A stretch of 26,484 bases of DNA. Origin: JAKAGZ01 sp035266865 (GTDB lineage Bacteria; Bacteroidota; Ignavibacteria; Ignavibacteriales; Ignavibacteriaceae). Location of the stretch: the NCBI GenBank assembly GCA_035266865.1, contig DATFMR010000181.1, forward strand, positions 1-26,484. The letters run 5' to 3'. The position numbers were made by a program, and so were the translations under genes. Positions 16,279 through 24,715 of this stretch are shown piece after piece (within the stretch, counting starts at the first letter, position 1; each line of letters opens with the position of its first letter). The notes beneath the pieces were generated by a model that was given only the letters and a program-made list of their open reading frames with translations, did not search any database and was not told the origin of the DNA.

Positions 16279-16804
16279 CTCAAAAAGTGTCCTATCTATT
16301 TAGGGGGGATAAATCTTCAAAAAATTCATTTTTAAAAACAAAATACTTTAATCAGGTAGTAGATTGACGGTAGTTAATTCGATAGGTTATTATACTATAT
16401 AAATCAGATGAGGGGTATTTTTCGGAAAATTTAGATTGAAAATAGATAATCAGTATTTGGTATTCTGATCTTATAATAGTTAAATAATTTTACATAAATA
16501 TAATTAAAAATATTATTGATTAAACTTTTACAACACTCCACATGAAAATCCTTAAGATTAATATCACACCATATATTAAAGTAGCAATTTTGCGTCTATT
16601 AAAAACAATTATTCAAACTTAATGAATGAAAGAAATCTAATATATTATCCTTATTGTATCTTCATTAATATTCATAACAAATTCATCTCAAACACAATAA
16701 ATGGGGAACCCAATAATTATCATTTTTATTGTATTGGGTATCAAAGCAAAATAATTTTTAATTCAGGTAATTAATTTTGTCAAATAAAATCTAAGAGGGA
16801 GAAT
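16279..16804. other. Long AT-rich region upstream of susC, no gene seen
   Basis: No credible coding sequence is present in these 526 bases. Visible elements are a CAGGTAG motif (16354-16360) also found in other gaps, two G-runs in AT-rich sequence (near 16304 and 16411), an inverted repeat at 16708-16739, and TAATTTTG (16772-16779), which fits the Bacteroidota -7 consensus TAnnTTTG but lacks a clear TTTG partner at the proper distance. The region most likely holds the regulated promoter of the susCDE operon. Confidence 0.6.
16708..16739. promoter_or_regulatory. Inverted repeat in the susC leader region
   Basis: ACCCAATA (16708-16715) and TATTGGGT (16732-16739) are perfect 8-bp arms around a 16-nt AT-rich loop, 65 bp before the susC ATG. 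A competing pairing exists between ACAATAA (16694-16700) and TTATTGT (16726-16732). It may be an operator dyad or a leader hairpin; there is no T-run as in a terminator. Confidence 0.4.
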
Positions 16805-19800
16805 ATGGCAAGACCAAATAAAGTAAACTTATTGGCAGGCAACTGCAATAGTTTTATACGCTATCTTGTGCTTGTTCTTATGTTCCTGGTAATTCAGGGC
16901 GGTCCGAATCTTTATGCACAACAGATTGAGATAAATGGAAAAATAATAAGCGCTGCAGATGGAACTGTATTAGGCTATGCAAATATTGTAGAGAAAGGAA
17001 CCACAAACGGTACTTCCGCAGATGCTAATGGAGAATTCAAATTAAAAGTTAATACGGGAGCCGTTATTGTAGTGTCGTATATTGGTTATGCAAAAGCAGA
17101 GGTAACAATAACAGGGCCTAAATATTATGAAATCGCATTGCAGCCTGATGTATCACAACTTCAAGAGGTTCAGGTAGTAGGAATAGGGTATGGAGAAGTT
17201 AAAAAATCGGATGCTACTGGTTCCATTGCAACTATTTCAGCAAAAGATTTTGATCAGGGAACAGTAACATCTCCCCAGGAATTGCTTGTCGGGAAAGCAC
17301 CGGGTGTTATTGCAAATACACTTGGCGGTGCAGCAGGTGCAGGAACCAAAATACGTATCCGTGGCGGCGCATCCATTACAGCCAACAACGATCCATTAAT
17401 TGTAATTGATGATTTTCCTTTGGAAGGTTCGGGAATTTCGGGTATGGCAAATCCTCTTTCCACAATTAATCCCAACGATATTGAATCAATAACAATACTT
17501 AAAGATGCTTCTGCGACGGCAATATATGGTTCAAGAGCTTCCAATGGTGTGATTATTATTAAAACAAAAAAAGGTAGAGTTACAACAGAAGGTGAAATGA
17601 TTCTGAACTATAACGGTAGTTTCACTGTAGGAGCTCCTATGGACTATTTATCAGTTTTTACAGGGGACGAATTTAGAAGGATAGTTGCTAATAGAGTTAC
17701 AAGCCATGGCTTAGCTCCAATAGCATTATCAAGATTAGGACACACAAACACAGATTGGCAAAATGAAATTTACCACACTTCTGCTGCGAGTGAACATAAT
17801 ATAAGTTTAAGCCATGTAATTGGCCCGGTTCCATATCGTCTTTCGCTTGATTATTTATATCAGGGCGGAACTTTAAAACACAATTTTATAGATCGAAAGA
17901 ATGTTACTCTTGCATTAACGCCATCACTATTTGACGGAAATCTGGATGTTAATATTAATACATCTGGTTCATGGATTCACAATAATTTTTCAAATAATGA
18001 TGCAATCAGTGCGGCTATTCAATTCGATCCTTCACAACCAATTATGAATGGAAACACAAAATATGGAGGCTATACAGCCTGGACGGAACTCAGTTCCGGT
18101 GATCCACTCAATGGAACACCAAACAATATAGCAACCCGAAATCCTGTTGCTGCATTGGAATATCGCAATAATACCTCCGATGCACAGCGTTATATTCTAG
18201 GTGGAAAATTTGACTTAAAAATCCCTTATGTCTCTGATTTAAAAGCAACTTTAAATCTTGGATATGATTACTATAAAACGGATGGTTTGGATATTTTAGA
18301 TACTTTAGCTTCCTGGTCATTTAGAGAGCCGGAAACTCAGGTTACAACTTATAGTCAAACAAAGAAGAATAGTTTGCTGGATCTTTACTTAAACTATAAT
18401 AAAGAACTTGGAATTAACAAATTTGATCTTACTGGTGGATATTCCTACCAGCATTTTTATAATGAAGGAGTAAATTCCCATCATGCTCATGATCCGAATC
18501 TCCCGGGTGCAACTATAACACCATATAAAAATGAATACTATCTGGTTTCTTTCTTTGGGAGATTAAACTATACATTACTTGATAAATATTTATTGACATT
18601 TACGTTAAGAGATGATGGTTCCTCAAGATTTGCCGAAGAAAATCGCTGGGGTTTATTCCCGGCTGTAGCACTGGCCTGGAAACTGACTGATGAGCCTTTC
18701 ATAGGTAAATCCGACTTCCTGAATGAACTGAAACTCAGGTTAAGTTGGGGAAAAGCTGGACAACAGGATATCGGGCTTAATTACTATCCATATATTCCAA
18801 CATACACCAGTAGCACTGCAGGAGCTTATTATCAGTTAGGTGATCAATTCTATTCAACACTGCGACCGGATGCCTATGACGCAAATATTAAATGGGAAAC
18901 TTTGACTTCATTAAATGCCGGCTTGGACTTTACATTATTTAATAAAAGAGTATCCGGTTCTATTGATATTTATAAAAATACTTCCGATGATCTGTTAAAC
19001 AGTATTCCAATTCCAGTTGGCAGTAACTTTTCAAACTTTTTGCTTACAAATGTAGGCTCAATGGTTAATAAAGGTGTTGAACTGGGTTTAAGCGTTACCC
19101 CGGTTTTAGAGCAGGATTTTTCATGGAACGTTGGATTAAACCTGACCTATAACAAAAATGAGATAACCAAACTAACTTTAACTGACGATCCTGCTTATCC
19201 GGGTGTCAACACTGGTGGTATTTCAGGTGGTGTTGGAAATAATGTCCAAAAATTTATTGTTGGTTACGCCTCAAGAGTGTTTTTCTTATTTACCCAGGTT
19301 TATGATGCTAACGGAAAACCCATTGAAGGTTTATATGTTGATAAAAGTGGCCAGGGAGGCAACGTGGCCGGTAATGAATTAAATAAATATTATTTTAAAT
19401 CACCCGATCCTGATTTATTGATGGGTATTTCTTCTAAGATTAATTATAAAGACTTTGATCTTAGCTTTTCCGGAAGGCTGAGTTTGGGCAATTATGTATA
19501 TAATAATAATGCATCAAATACGGCGCTATATCAAAGCATTTATAACCAAAGCGGATATACCGCTAATATTTTAACAGCTGTTAAAAAAACAGAATTCACA
19601 ACTGCTCAATATTGGTCCAGCATTTATTTAGAAAATGCATCATTTTTTAAAATGGATTATATTAGCCTAGGTTATAATTTCAAGTCTTTATTGGGTAATA
19701 ATATTGGTGGACGAATCGGATTTACAGTGCAGAATGTATTTACAATAACCGATTATACCGGATTGGATCCTGAAGTCGATAACGGTATTGATAACAATAT

Positions 19801-19849
19801 TTATCCTAGATCTCGCAATTTTGTGATATCAGTTAGTCTTAATTACTAA
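16805..19849 (+). CDS. susC: SusC-type TonB-dependent outer-membrane maltodextrin transporter
   Basis: The 1014-aa protein carries a signal peptide (hydrophobic about 20-34, likely cleavage after LYA before QQ), a carboxypeptidase-D regulatory-like domain (about 40-115, INGKIISAADGTVLGYANI), a plug domain (about 130-250, with GKAPGVIAN, IRIRGG and DASATAIYGSRASNGV, all hallmarks of SusC proteins) and a beta barrel ending in the aromatic YPRSRNFVISVSLNY tail. SusC proteins import oligosaccharides across the outer membrane with TonB energy, capped by SusD. Length is typical. AGAGGGAG (16794-16801) precedes the ATG. susD follows 21 bases after the stop and a SusE-like gene after that, forming an operon closed by the terminator at 22578-22609. 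The alpha-glucan substrate is inferred from the neighbouring amylases and MalQ. Confidence 0.96.
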   Translation: MARPNKVNLLAGNCNSFIRYLVLVLMFLVIQGGPNLYAQQIEINGKIISAADGTVLGYANIVEKGTTNGTSADANGEFKLKVNTGAVIVVSYIGYAKAEVTITGPKYYEIALQPDVSQLQEVQVVGIGYGEVKKSDATGSIATISAKDFDQGTVTSPQELLVGKAPGVIANTLGGAAGAGTKIRIRGGASITANNDPLIVIDDFPLEGSGISGMANPLSTINPNDIESITILKDASATAIYGSRASNGVIIIKTKKGRVTTEGEMILNYNGSFTVGAPMDYLSVFTGDEFRRIVANRVTSHGLAPIALSRLGHTNTDWQNEIYHTSAASEHNISLSHVIGPVPYRLSLDYLYQGGTLKHNFIDRKNVTLALTPSLFDGNLDVNINTSGSWIHNNFSNNDAISAAIQFDPSQPIMNGNTKYGGYTAWTELSSGDPLNGTPNNIATRNPVAALEYRNNTSDAQRYILGGKFDLKIPYVSDLKATLNLGYDYYKTDGLDILDTLASWSFREPETQVTTYSQTKKNSLLDLYLNYNKELGINKFDLTGGYSYQHFYNEGVNSHHAHDPNLPGATITPYKNEYYLVSFFGRLNYTLLDKYLLTFTLRDDGSSRFAEENRWGLFPAVALAWKLTDEPFIGKSDFLNELKLRLSWGKAGQQDIGLNYYPYIPTYTSSTAGAYYQLGDQFYSTLRPDAYDANIKWETLTSLNAGLDFTLFNKRVSGSIDIYKNTSDDLLNSIPIPVGSNFSNFLLTNVGSMVNKGVELGLSVTPVLEQDFSWNVGLNLTYNKNEITKLTLTDDPAYPGVNTGGISGGVGNNVQKFIVGYASRVFFLFTQVYDANGKPIEGLYVDKSGQGGNVAGNELNKYYFKSPDPDLLMGISSKINYKDFDLSFSGRLSLGNYVYNNNASNTALYQSIYNQSGYTANILTAVKKTEFTTAQYWSSIYLENASFFKMDYISLGYNFKSLLGNNIGGRIGFTVQNVFTITDYTGLDPEVDNGIDNNIYPRSRNFVISVSLNY

Positions 19850-19870
19850 TATTAAAGAAGGGATTTGAAA

Positions 19871-21481
19871 ATGAAAAAGAACACATTTTTAACACTAATA
19901 GTAATAATGGTTACATTCTTATTCTCGTCTTGCGTGAATGATTTGAATGTACAGCCTATCGATCCAAATGTAAATACATTAAACAATGTATTTAATGATC
20001 AAGCCGCCTATAAACGAGCTTTGGCGAAACTGTATGCCAGTTTTGCAATTAGCGGGCAAACCGGCGGAGGTGGTGGAAGCCCCGATATCCAGGGTATTGA
20101 TGAAAACTTTGGAAATTATGTTCGACAATTTTGGGACTTACAGGAACTACCTACTGATGAAGCAATTATGGCATGGGATGATGCTACAATTAAAGACTTT
20201 CACTGGCAAACCTGGTCGCCAAATGACATATTTATTGCGGCACTTTATTCAAGAATATTTTACACTGTTGCAATCTGCAACGAATTTATTAGAAACGCCG
20301 ATAAAGGTATGGGCTCAGCTACCGGTACGTTTCTTACAGATTTGAAAGCTTATAAAGCAGAGGCTCGTTTCATACGTGCTCTGGCATACTGGCATGCTAT
20401 TGATATGTTTGGCAATGTTCCTTTTGTTACCGAATCTGATCAACCGGGTGCATTTTTTCCAAAACGCATAACCCGTGCTGATCTCTTTAACTATATTGAG
20501 GGGGAACTCAAGGCTATTGAAAACGACCTTATTCCTCCAAGACAAGAGTATGCTAGAGCTGATAGAGCCGCAGATTGGTTTCTGCTCGCGAATTTGTATA
20601 TGAATGCAAAAGTATATACAGGCACAGAAAGATACACTGATGCGCTAACTTATCTTAATAGGGTAATCAATGCTGGATATATGCTTGACAATAATTATGC
20701 ACATATATTTGATGCTGACAATAATACAAGCCCTGAAATTATATTTCCAATTGCTTTCGATGGACAAAACACTCAGCAATATGGTGGAATGACCTTCATT
20801 ATCCACGCATTGAATGGCGGCGGTATGCCGTTGAATGGAGTAGACGGAGGCTGGGGTGGAATCAGATCAATTAAAGATTTAGTTACTAAATTCAATATAA
20901 GCGAAAGTGATTTTTCTTCAAATTCTCAATTCCAGAGTGCTGATAAAAGAGGAATGTTCTACTTTGATCCTTCTAGCTGGCAATGGGATATAACAAATGT
21001 TGGTACGTTTACTCAGGGAATCGGTGTAACTAAGTTTAAAAACGTCACTGCATCCGGAGGACCCGCACCAAATGTACATGCTACTTTTGTAAGTACAGAT
21101 TTTCCTATGTTCCGATTAGCTGATGCTTATTTAATGTACGCCGAAGTTGTTCTTAGAGGCGGTGGTGGTGATATGTCAACTGCAGTTGGCTATATTAATG
21201 CTTTAAGAGAACGAGCCTATGGAAACACTTCTGGAAATATTACCAGTACTAATTTAACTCTGGATTTTCTGCTGGATGAACGCGGACGTGAATTGTATTG
21301 GGAGGGTCACAGAAGAACAGACCTGATCCGTTTTGGACAATTTACAAACGGTACTTATGTTTGGGAATGGAAAGGAAATACCCCTAATGGAACTCAAACC
21401 GCTTCTTACAGAGATTTGTATCCAATACCAATAAATGATCTGAACGCTAATCCTAATTTATTTCAAAATCCAGGTTATTAA
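19871..21481 (+). CDS. susD: SusD-family surface glycan-binding lipoprotein
   Basis: The 536-aa protein starts with a lipoprotein signal peptide, lipobox LFSSC with acylated C21, and continues as a SusD/RagB protein: N-terminal TPR-rich part (KAEARFIRALAYWHAIDMFGNVPFV near residues 160-186 is the family signature, given here in parts KAEARFIRALAYW and DMFGNVPFV), and the C-terminal LDERGRELYWEGHRRTDLIRFG stretch with the usual ending YPIP-xx-LNANPNLFQNPGY. It caps the SusC barrel at the cell surface and delivers oligosaccharide. The ATG at 19871 is preferred over the in-frame TTG at 19865, because AAAGAAGGGA (19854-19863) is then seven bases upstream. It is co-transcribed with susC (21-bp gap) and the SusE-like gene (32-bp gap). 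Confidence 0.96.
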   Translation: MKKNTFLTLIVIMVTFLFSSCVNDLNVQPIDPNVNTLNNVFNDQAAYKRALAKLYASFAISGQTGGGGGSPDIQGIDENFGNYVRQFWDLQELPTDEAIMAWDDATIKDFHWQTWSPNDIFIAALYSRIFYTVAICNEFIRNADKGMGSATGTFLTDLKAYKAEARFIRALAYWHAIDMFGNVPFVTESDQPGAFFPKRITRADLFNYIEGELKAIENDLIPPRQEYARADRAADWFLLANLYMNAKVYTGTERYTDALTYLNRVINAGYMLDNNYAHIFDADNNTSPEIIFPIAFDGQNTQQYGGMTFIIHALNGGGMPLNGVDGGWGGIRSIKDLVTKFNISESDFSSNSQFQSADKRGMFYFDPSSWQWDITNVGTFTQGIGVTKFKNVTASGGPAPNVHATFVSTDFPMFRLADAYLMYAEVVLRGGGGDMSTAVGYINALRERAYGNTSGNITSTNLTLDFLLDERGRELYWEGHRRTDLIRFGQFTNGTYVWEWKGNTPNGTQTASYRDLYPIPINDLNANPNLFQNPGY

Positions 21482-21513
21482 AAATGATAAGAATTAGTTA
21501 AAGGAAGATAAAA

Positions 21514-22563
21514 ATGAAAAAAATTAATTTAATGTTATTTGTAGCTATGCTTGGACTACTGCTTGCTTCCTGCAAAACCGATATAAGTGAAGTAGTAGTC
21601 AGTACAAATCCGGCCAGTCCCGGGCAGGTAAATTTAACTTATACAGGTTCATTTGATGTAAATCATGCCGATAGTTTAATCACATTTTCCTGGGCTGCGG
21701 CTGATTTTGGCTTTCCCTCTTCTACCACCTATATAGTGCAGGTATCTCCGGTAAGTGATTTCTCGGCCAATACGAAAACTCTAATTACTACAGAGAAATT
21801 AACAGGGACTGCAAAAGTAAGTGATTTAAACACCCTTTTATTATCATGGGATTTCAAAATTGGGGATAACGTAACCGTTTACTATAGAATTGCGGCAAAC
21901 GTAAGTTCCAAAGTGAAAACCGTTTATTCTGATGCCGGTTCACAGGTATTTGTTCCTTATGATGCAGTAATAAACTATCCGATGATATATGTTCCCGGTG
22001 CATATCAGGGCTGGGCACCTGGAGATGTAAATGGAAGGTTATTCTCTTATGGCTTTGATTCTAAATATGAAGGAATTATTCGTATCAAGGATGGTACTAA
22101 TGCTAGTAGTGAATTCAAAATTGCTCCGGCTCCGAATTGGGACAATAGCTGGGGAGGTACTCTGACACAATCAGGCAATACTTATTCCGGTACACTTGAT
22201 CCATCAGGCAGCAATTTTTCAATCCCTGCAGGTGTTTATGCAATTACTGTTGATGTAAACGCATTAACAATTTCCTTAACGAAAACTGACGACTGGGGAA
22301 TTATTGGTTCTGCAATTCCACCATATGACTGGTCAGCAGATGTTGATATGTTCTATAATGGTCAGCGTAAGATGTGGGAGATCACAGGCGACTTTAAAGC
22401 CGGTGAATTTAAGTTCAGGGCAAACGATGACTGGACATTAGCTTATGGATATAACGGAACTGAAGGCATGCTTGGCGGAACGAATATACCCCTGGCTGCT
22501 GACGGGAACTACACTATAAGGATGGATCTGGTTAAGCAAACATATACTGTCATACAAAACTAA
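21514..22563 (+). CDS. SusE/SusF-like starch-binding lipoprotein
   Basis: The 349-aa protein has a lipoprotein signal peptide with lipobox LLASC (C20), a fibronectin-like SusE N-terminal domain (about 25-145, ITFSWAAADFG, then YYRIAANV) and two tandem SusE/F-type carbohydrate-binding modules (about 152-255 and 265-349). Each module has the expected aromatic residues: YVPGAYQGWAPGD and NWDNSWGG in the first, PPYDWSADVDMFYN and DDWTLAYGYNG in the second. In Bacteroides such proteins hold starch at the cell surface beside SusCD without catalytic activity. It is the last gene of susCDE. AAAGGA (21500-21505) lies eight bases before the ATG. Whether it corresponds to SusE or SusF cannot be decided, but its size and two binding modules resemble SusE. 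Confidence 0.88.
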   Translation: MKKINLMLFVAMLGLLLASCKTDISEVVVSTNPASPGQVNLTYTGSFDVNHADSLITFSWAAADFGFPSSTTYIVQVSPVSDFSANTKTLITTEKLTGTAKVSDLNTLLLSWDFKIGDNVTVYYRIAANVSSKVKTVYSDAGSQVFVPYDAVINYPMIYVPGAYQGWAPGDVNGRLFSYGFDSKYEGIIRIKDGTNASSEFKIAPAPNWDNSWGGTLTQSGNTYSGTLDPSGSNFSIPAGVYAITVDVNALTISLTKTDDWGIIGSAIPPYDWSADVDMFYNGQRKMWEITGDFKAGEFKFRANDDWTLAYGYNGTEGMLGGTNIPLAADGNYTIRMDLVKQTYTVIQN

Positions 22564-22577
22564 GTGAGTTCTATCTG

Positions 22578-22609
22578 AAAAAAGGCTGTCTTTTAAGGCA
22601 GCCTTTTTT
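22578..22609 (+). terminator. Strong terminator of the susCDE operon
   Basis: AAAAAAGGCTG (22578-22588) and CAGCCTTTTTT (22599-22609) form a perfect 11-bp stem ending in a T-run, 15 bp after the stop codon of the SusE-like gene. The A-run on the other side could let it work for the minus strand too. Confidence 0.92.
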
Positions 22610-22854
22610 GTTTTAAAGAAAGTGTATCAAAAGAAAATATTTATTGCCGGGAAGGTAATGCTTGGATAATATCAAACGGCAGTACTCAAAATTACCAAAA
22701 TCATTTAAATCTTCTCTAGGATTAGCAGCCTATCCCTGCATATAAGTAAGAAGATTGGTTTTATATATTCAAAATAATTGTTTGAAAATGCATTATTAAT
22801 ATTTTTGGGCTAACTTTAATCAGGTAGAGAATTTAAATTTTTGATATAATTTAT

Positions 22855-23361
22855 TTAAGTATTGGAAATCTCTTTACGAATTGCAGAGATCCGTTTAACA
22901 TGGTGAATAACATGATTTGCCTGCATTTGAACCACAAAACCTACTGGTATAATTTCAATTTTTCCATTGGAATCCCGAAATTTGACAGACTTACTCCATC
23001 CGTCAGGTGCATATTCTAACAATTGCAGTATATGATCTCTATTTGCTTTGAACAGAGCTAAGGATGCATCAGTTGAACGTTTTTTATAACCCCATCGCTT
23101 AGCCCACTCTACCTGTGGTAGCTCCTGGTACCATTGAAGAGTGAATTCAGCTTCTTCATTACCCAATGCAATTTTAATACAGGTTTTCCAAATATCATCT
23201 CCATCAGCAATATGATGAATAATCTCCCGTATAGTCCAACCGCCGTTCGAGGGAGAATAATCCAACTCATTATCTCTCAAATCTTTTAAAGCGTTTTCGA
23301 GAATACCGGGGCCTTGATTAAATAAATTAAGGATTTCATTTTTATTCTCTGTTGCTTCCAT
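22855..23361 (-). CDS. DinB-family (four-helix metal-binding) protein
   Basis: The 168-aa protein has the DinB/YfiT-like pattern: a first helix pair with WTIREIIHHIADGDDIW (residues 42-58, H49/H50), and a final helix QMQANHVIHHVKRI (145-158, H150 and H153/H154). These give the three histidines that bind a divalent metal in this fold. Many family members use bacillithiol or mycothiol, or act in stress responses, but most have no known reaction. It is cytoplasmic, with no signal peptide. It lies 61 bp downstream of the UPF0489 gene pair on the same strand and may be co-transcribed with it. No Shine-Dalgarno sequence is visible before the ATG. It faces the susCDE operon tail to tail across a 291-bp gap holding the operon terminator and a CAGGTAG element. 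Confidence 0.85.
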   Translation of the reverse strand: MEATENKNEILNLFNQGPGILENALKDLRDNELDYSPSNGGWTIREIIHHIADGDDIWKTCIKIALGNEEAEFTLQWYQELPQVEWAKRWGYKKRSTDASLALFKANRDHILQLLEYAPDGWSKSVKFRDSNGKIEIIPVGFVVQMQANHVIHHVKRISAIRKEISNT

Positions 23362-23422
23362 TTTAACAATATCTTATATAAAAATTATTAAAAGCACATA
23401 ACAGCTTGTTAGCAAGATATCT

Positions 23423-24067
23423 TTACATTGTTTCTATTTTTATGTGATTTAATAAACTATCCATTAAGTATTCTACAGATAACTTCTCATCATATTTATA
23501 AGTATTAGCCCACTCTAAAACAAATTCTTCTTCTTTTGAAATGGTTATAGTCTCAGAGTTTTTAATAATATCATAAAATGTAGTTGAATCAGTAGGTTGA
23601 ATTGACCGGCAAGTATGGAAATAATCTAAATCAATATCCAAAATATATTTTTGCTTGAATTTTCTATTACTAACAATCTGAGGAGTCATATTAGATATAA
23701 TATCAAGTTTATCATCGAGCATAACTGATTCAACTGCTTGATTGAAATGTGGAATTTCACAATCATCATCATGTGGTTTTTTATCACAACCAACTGAACA
23801 TAAATTTTCAACCATATAAATTTTAGCATTAGGATAAGTAAATGGTCTATTAGGTTTTTCTGGTAAAGGTAATTTATTCATTAAGGCTTTTTGAACTTCA
23901 ATATTGTAATTTCTAATTTCATAAGAAAGAGGGCTATCTTCACTGGCTGTATAACTAATTATAAAAATTTTACCAACTATATCTAAATCTATTGCAGTTT
24001 TAATATGCTCATCATTTTTTAGTTTATGGATTCCTTCTTCAATTGTTCTTATGTCGTTATAATTCAT
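23423..24067 (-). CDS. UPF0489-family protein, C-terminal part (split gene)
   Basis: The 214-aa ORF contains YILDIDLDYF (residues 141-150), the hallmark of UPF0489 proteins. Its aspartates D144, D146 and D148 resemble the second metal motif of arginase-fold ureohydrolases. A cysteine/histidine-rich patch lies before it (C90, C94, H99, C103, H107). The family includes peptide arginases that convert arginine to ornithine in ribosomal peptides (recalled knowledge). The N-terminal metal motif expected for the family is missing here but present in the overlapping upstream ORF, so together they look like one 288-aa protein. The ATG at 24067 overlaps the upstream stop as ATGA and directly follows a run of seven A. 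Translational coupling, -1 frameshifting on that run, or a lost A can each explain the split. Confidence 0.7.
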   Translation of the reverse strand: MNYNDIRTIEEGIHKLKNDEHIKTAIDLDIVGKIFIISYTASEDSPLSYEIRNYNIEVQKALMNKLPLPEKPNRPFTYPNAKIYMVENLCSVGCDKKPHDDDCEIPHFNQAVESVMLDDKLDIISNMTPQIVSNRKFKQKYILDIDLDYFHTCRSIQPTDSTTFYDIIKNSETITISKEEEFVLEWANTYKYDEKLSVEYLMDSLLNHIKIETM

Positions 24068-24288
24068 TTTTTTAGTTCTGTATGAGCTTTTTGTTCATCA
24101 TACTTTAATGTTGTATGGTCAAATGCAAAGTGCAAAAATGGGTCTCGGGTATCTAAATGTTCGTCTAAACTTAGAACAATTATCCCATTAGTATTACTTT
24201 TTCTTTGCATTGACCAAGGAATTAAGTTATGATGATGTTTTTCGGTAATAAAAACTTCTTTAGAATTTATGATAATTTTTTCAACCAT
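24064..24288 (-). CDS. UPF0489-family protein, N-terminal part (split gene)
   Basis: The 74-aa ORF reads as the start of a UPF0489 protein: a hydrophobic strand with EKHHHNLIPWSM (residues 16-27) and the metal-binding-like LSLDEHLDTRDP (39-50; D42, H44, D46 match the DxHxD motif of arginase-fold enzymes). It stops in TGA after GAA CTA AAA AAA, where the next ORF starts in the -1 frame. Neither ORF alone carries both metal motifs, so neither should be active alone if the family chemistry applies. No clear Shine-Dalgarno sequence precedes the ATG. It is the first of a possible three-gene minus-strand unit ending with the DinB-family gene. It could be a pseudogene half, a real separate subunit, or the zero-frame product of a frameshift gene. 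Confidence 0.65.
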   Translation of the reverse strand: MVEKIIINSKEVFITEKHHHNLIPWSMQRKSNTNGIIVLSLDEHLDTRDPFLHFAFDHTTLKYDEQKAHTELKK

Positions 24289-24715
24289 TTATCTTGCTCA
24301 CTATTACATGTATTGCAGTTCTTATTTTTATTATATGCATGAAATGCTGCAAATTCTGTATAAATATCGTGCATTAATCAAAGGCGGCTGTTACAGCAAT
24401 TTGAGGCTCCAATATTGTAAATATTAATAGTCTATGCATATGTGGAATCCATTTGATAGCCCGGCAAGATATCCCTTCTTAACAAAACTAAATAATATTT
24501 TATAAGTGTGTCAATTACAATTCAAATAAAAAGATCCCGAAACGAGTCAGGTATGACTTATTGTGTAATTGAGGCATTATCTGTTTATGGAGTGGCAGGA
24601 TATAATAAAACTTTATTAGCCTGGGATTGTTGATAATTCGATAGGTGGAGTAATAGTTCTCCACCTATTCGGTAACCTAAGTATGTTTGTGCTTTCAGCT
24701 TATAAATAAATTAGA
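24289..24715. other. 427-bp stretch without a recognised gene
   Basis: No ORF of convincing length or composition is present. The longest noticed is a 26-codon plus-strand frame at 24553-24633 without a ribosome binding site. The only clear structure is the 10-bp inverted repeat at 24641-24668. The stretch should contain the minus-strand promoter of the UPF0489 pair and the end of the GH13 transcript. Confidence 0.5.
24641..24668. terminator. 10-bp hairpin downstream of the third amylase gene
   Basis: ATAGGTGGAG (24641-24650), an 8-nt loop and CTCCACCTAT (24659-24668) form a perfect stem 47 bp past the minus-strand stop at 24716. Neither side has a T-run, so it may be an atypical terminator or transcript end stabiliser. 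Confidence 0.4.

Noticed and set aside
16179..16367. A 62-codon frame overlapping the end of the second regulator
   Set aside because: It is in neither the regulator frame nor the restored frame (which runs from 16240 to 16278) and looks like an AT-rich chance frame.
24553..24633. A 26-codon plus-strand frame with Cys near both ends, considered as a ribosomal peptide precursor next to the UPF0489 gene
   Set aside because: No ribosome binding site or promoter is evident, it is on the opposite strand to the UPF0489 pair, contains no arginine, and is short enough to occur by chance.
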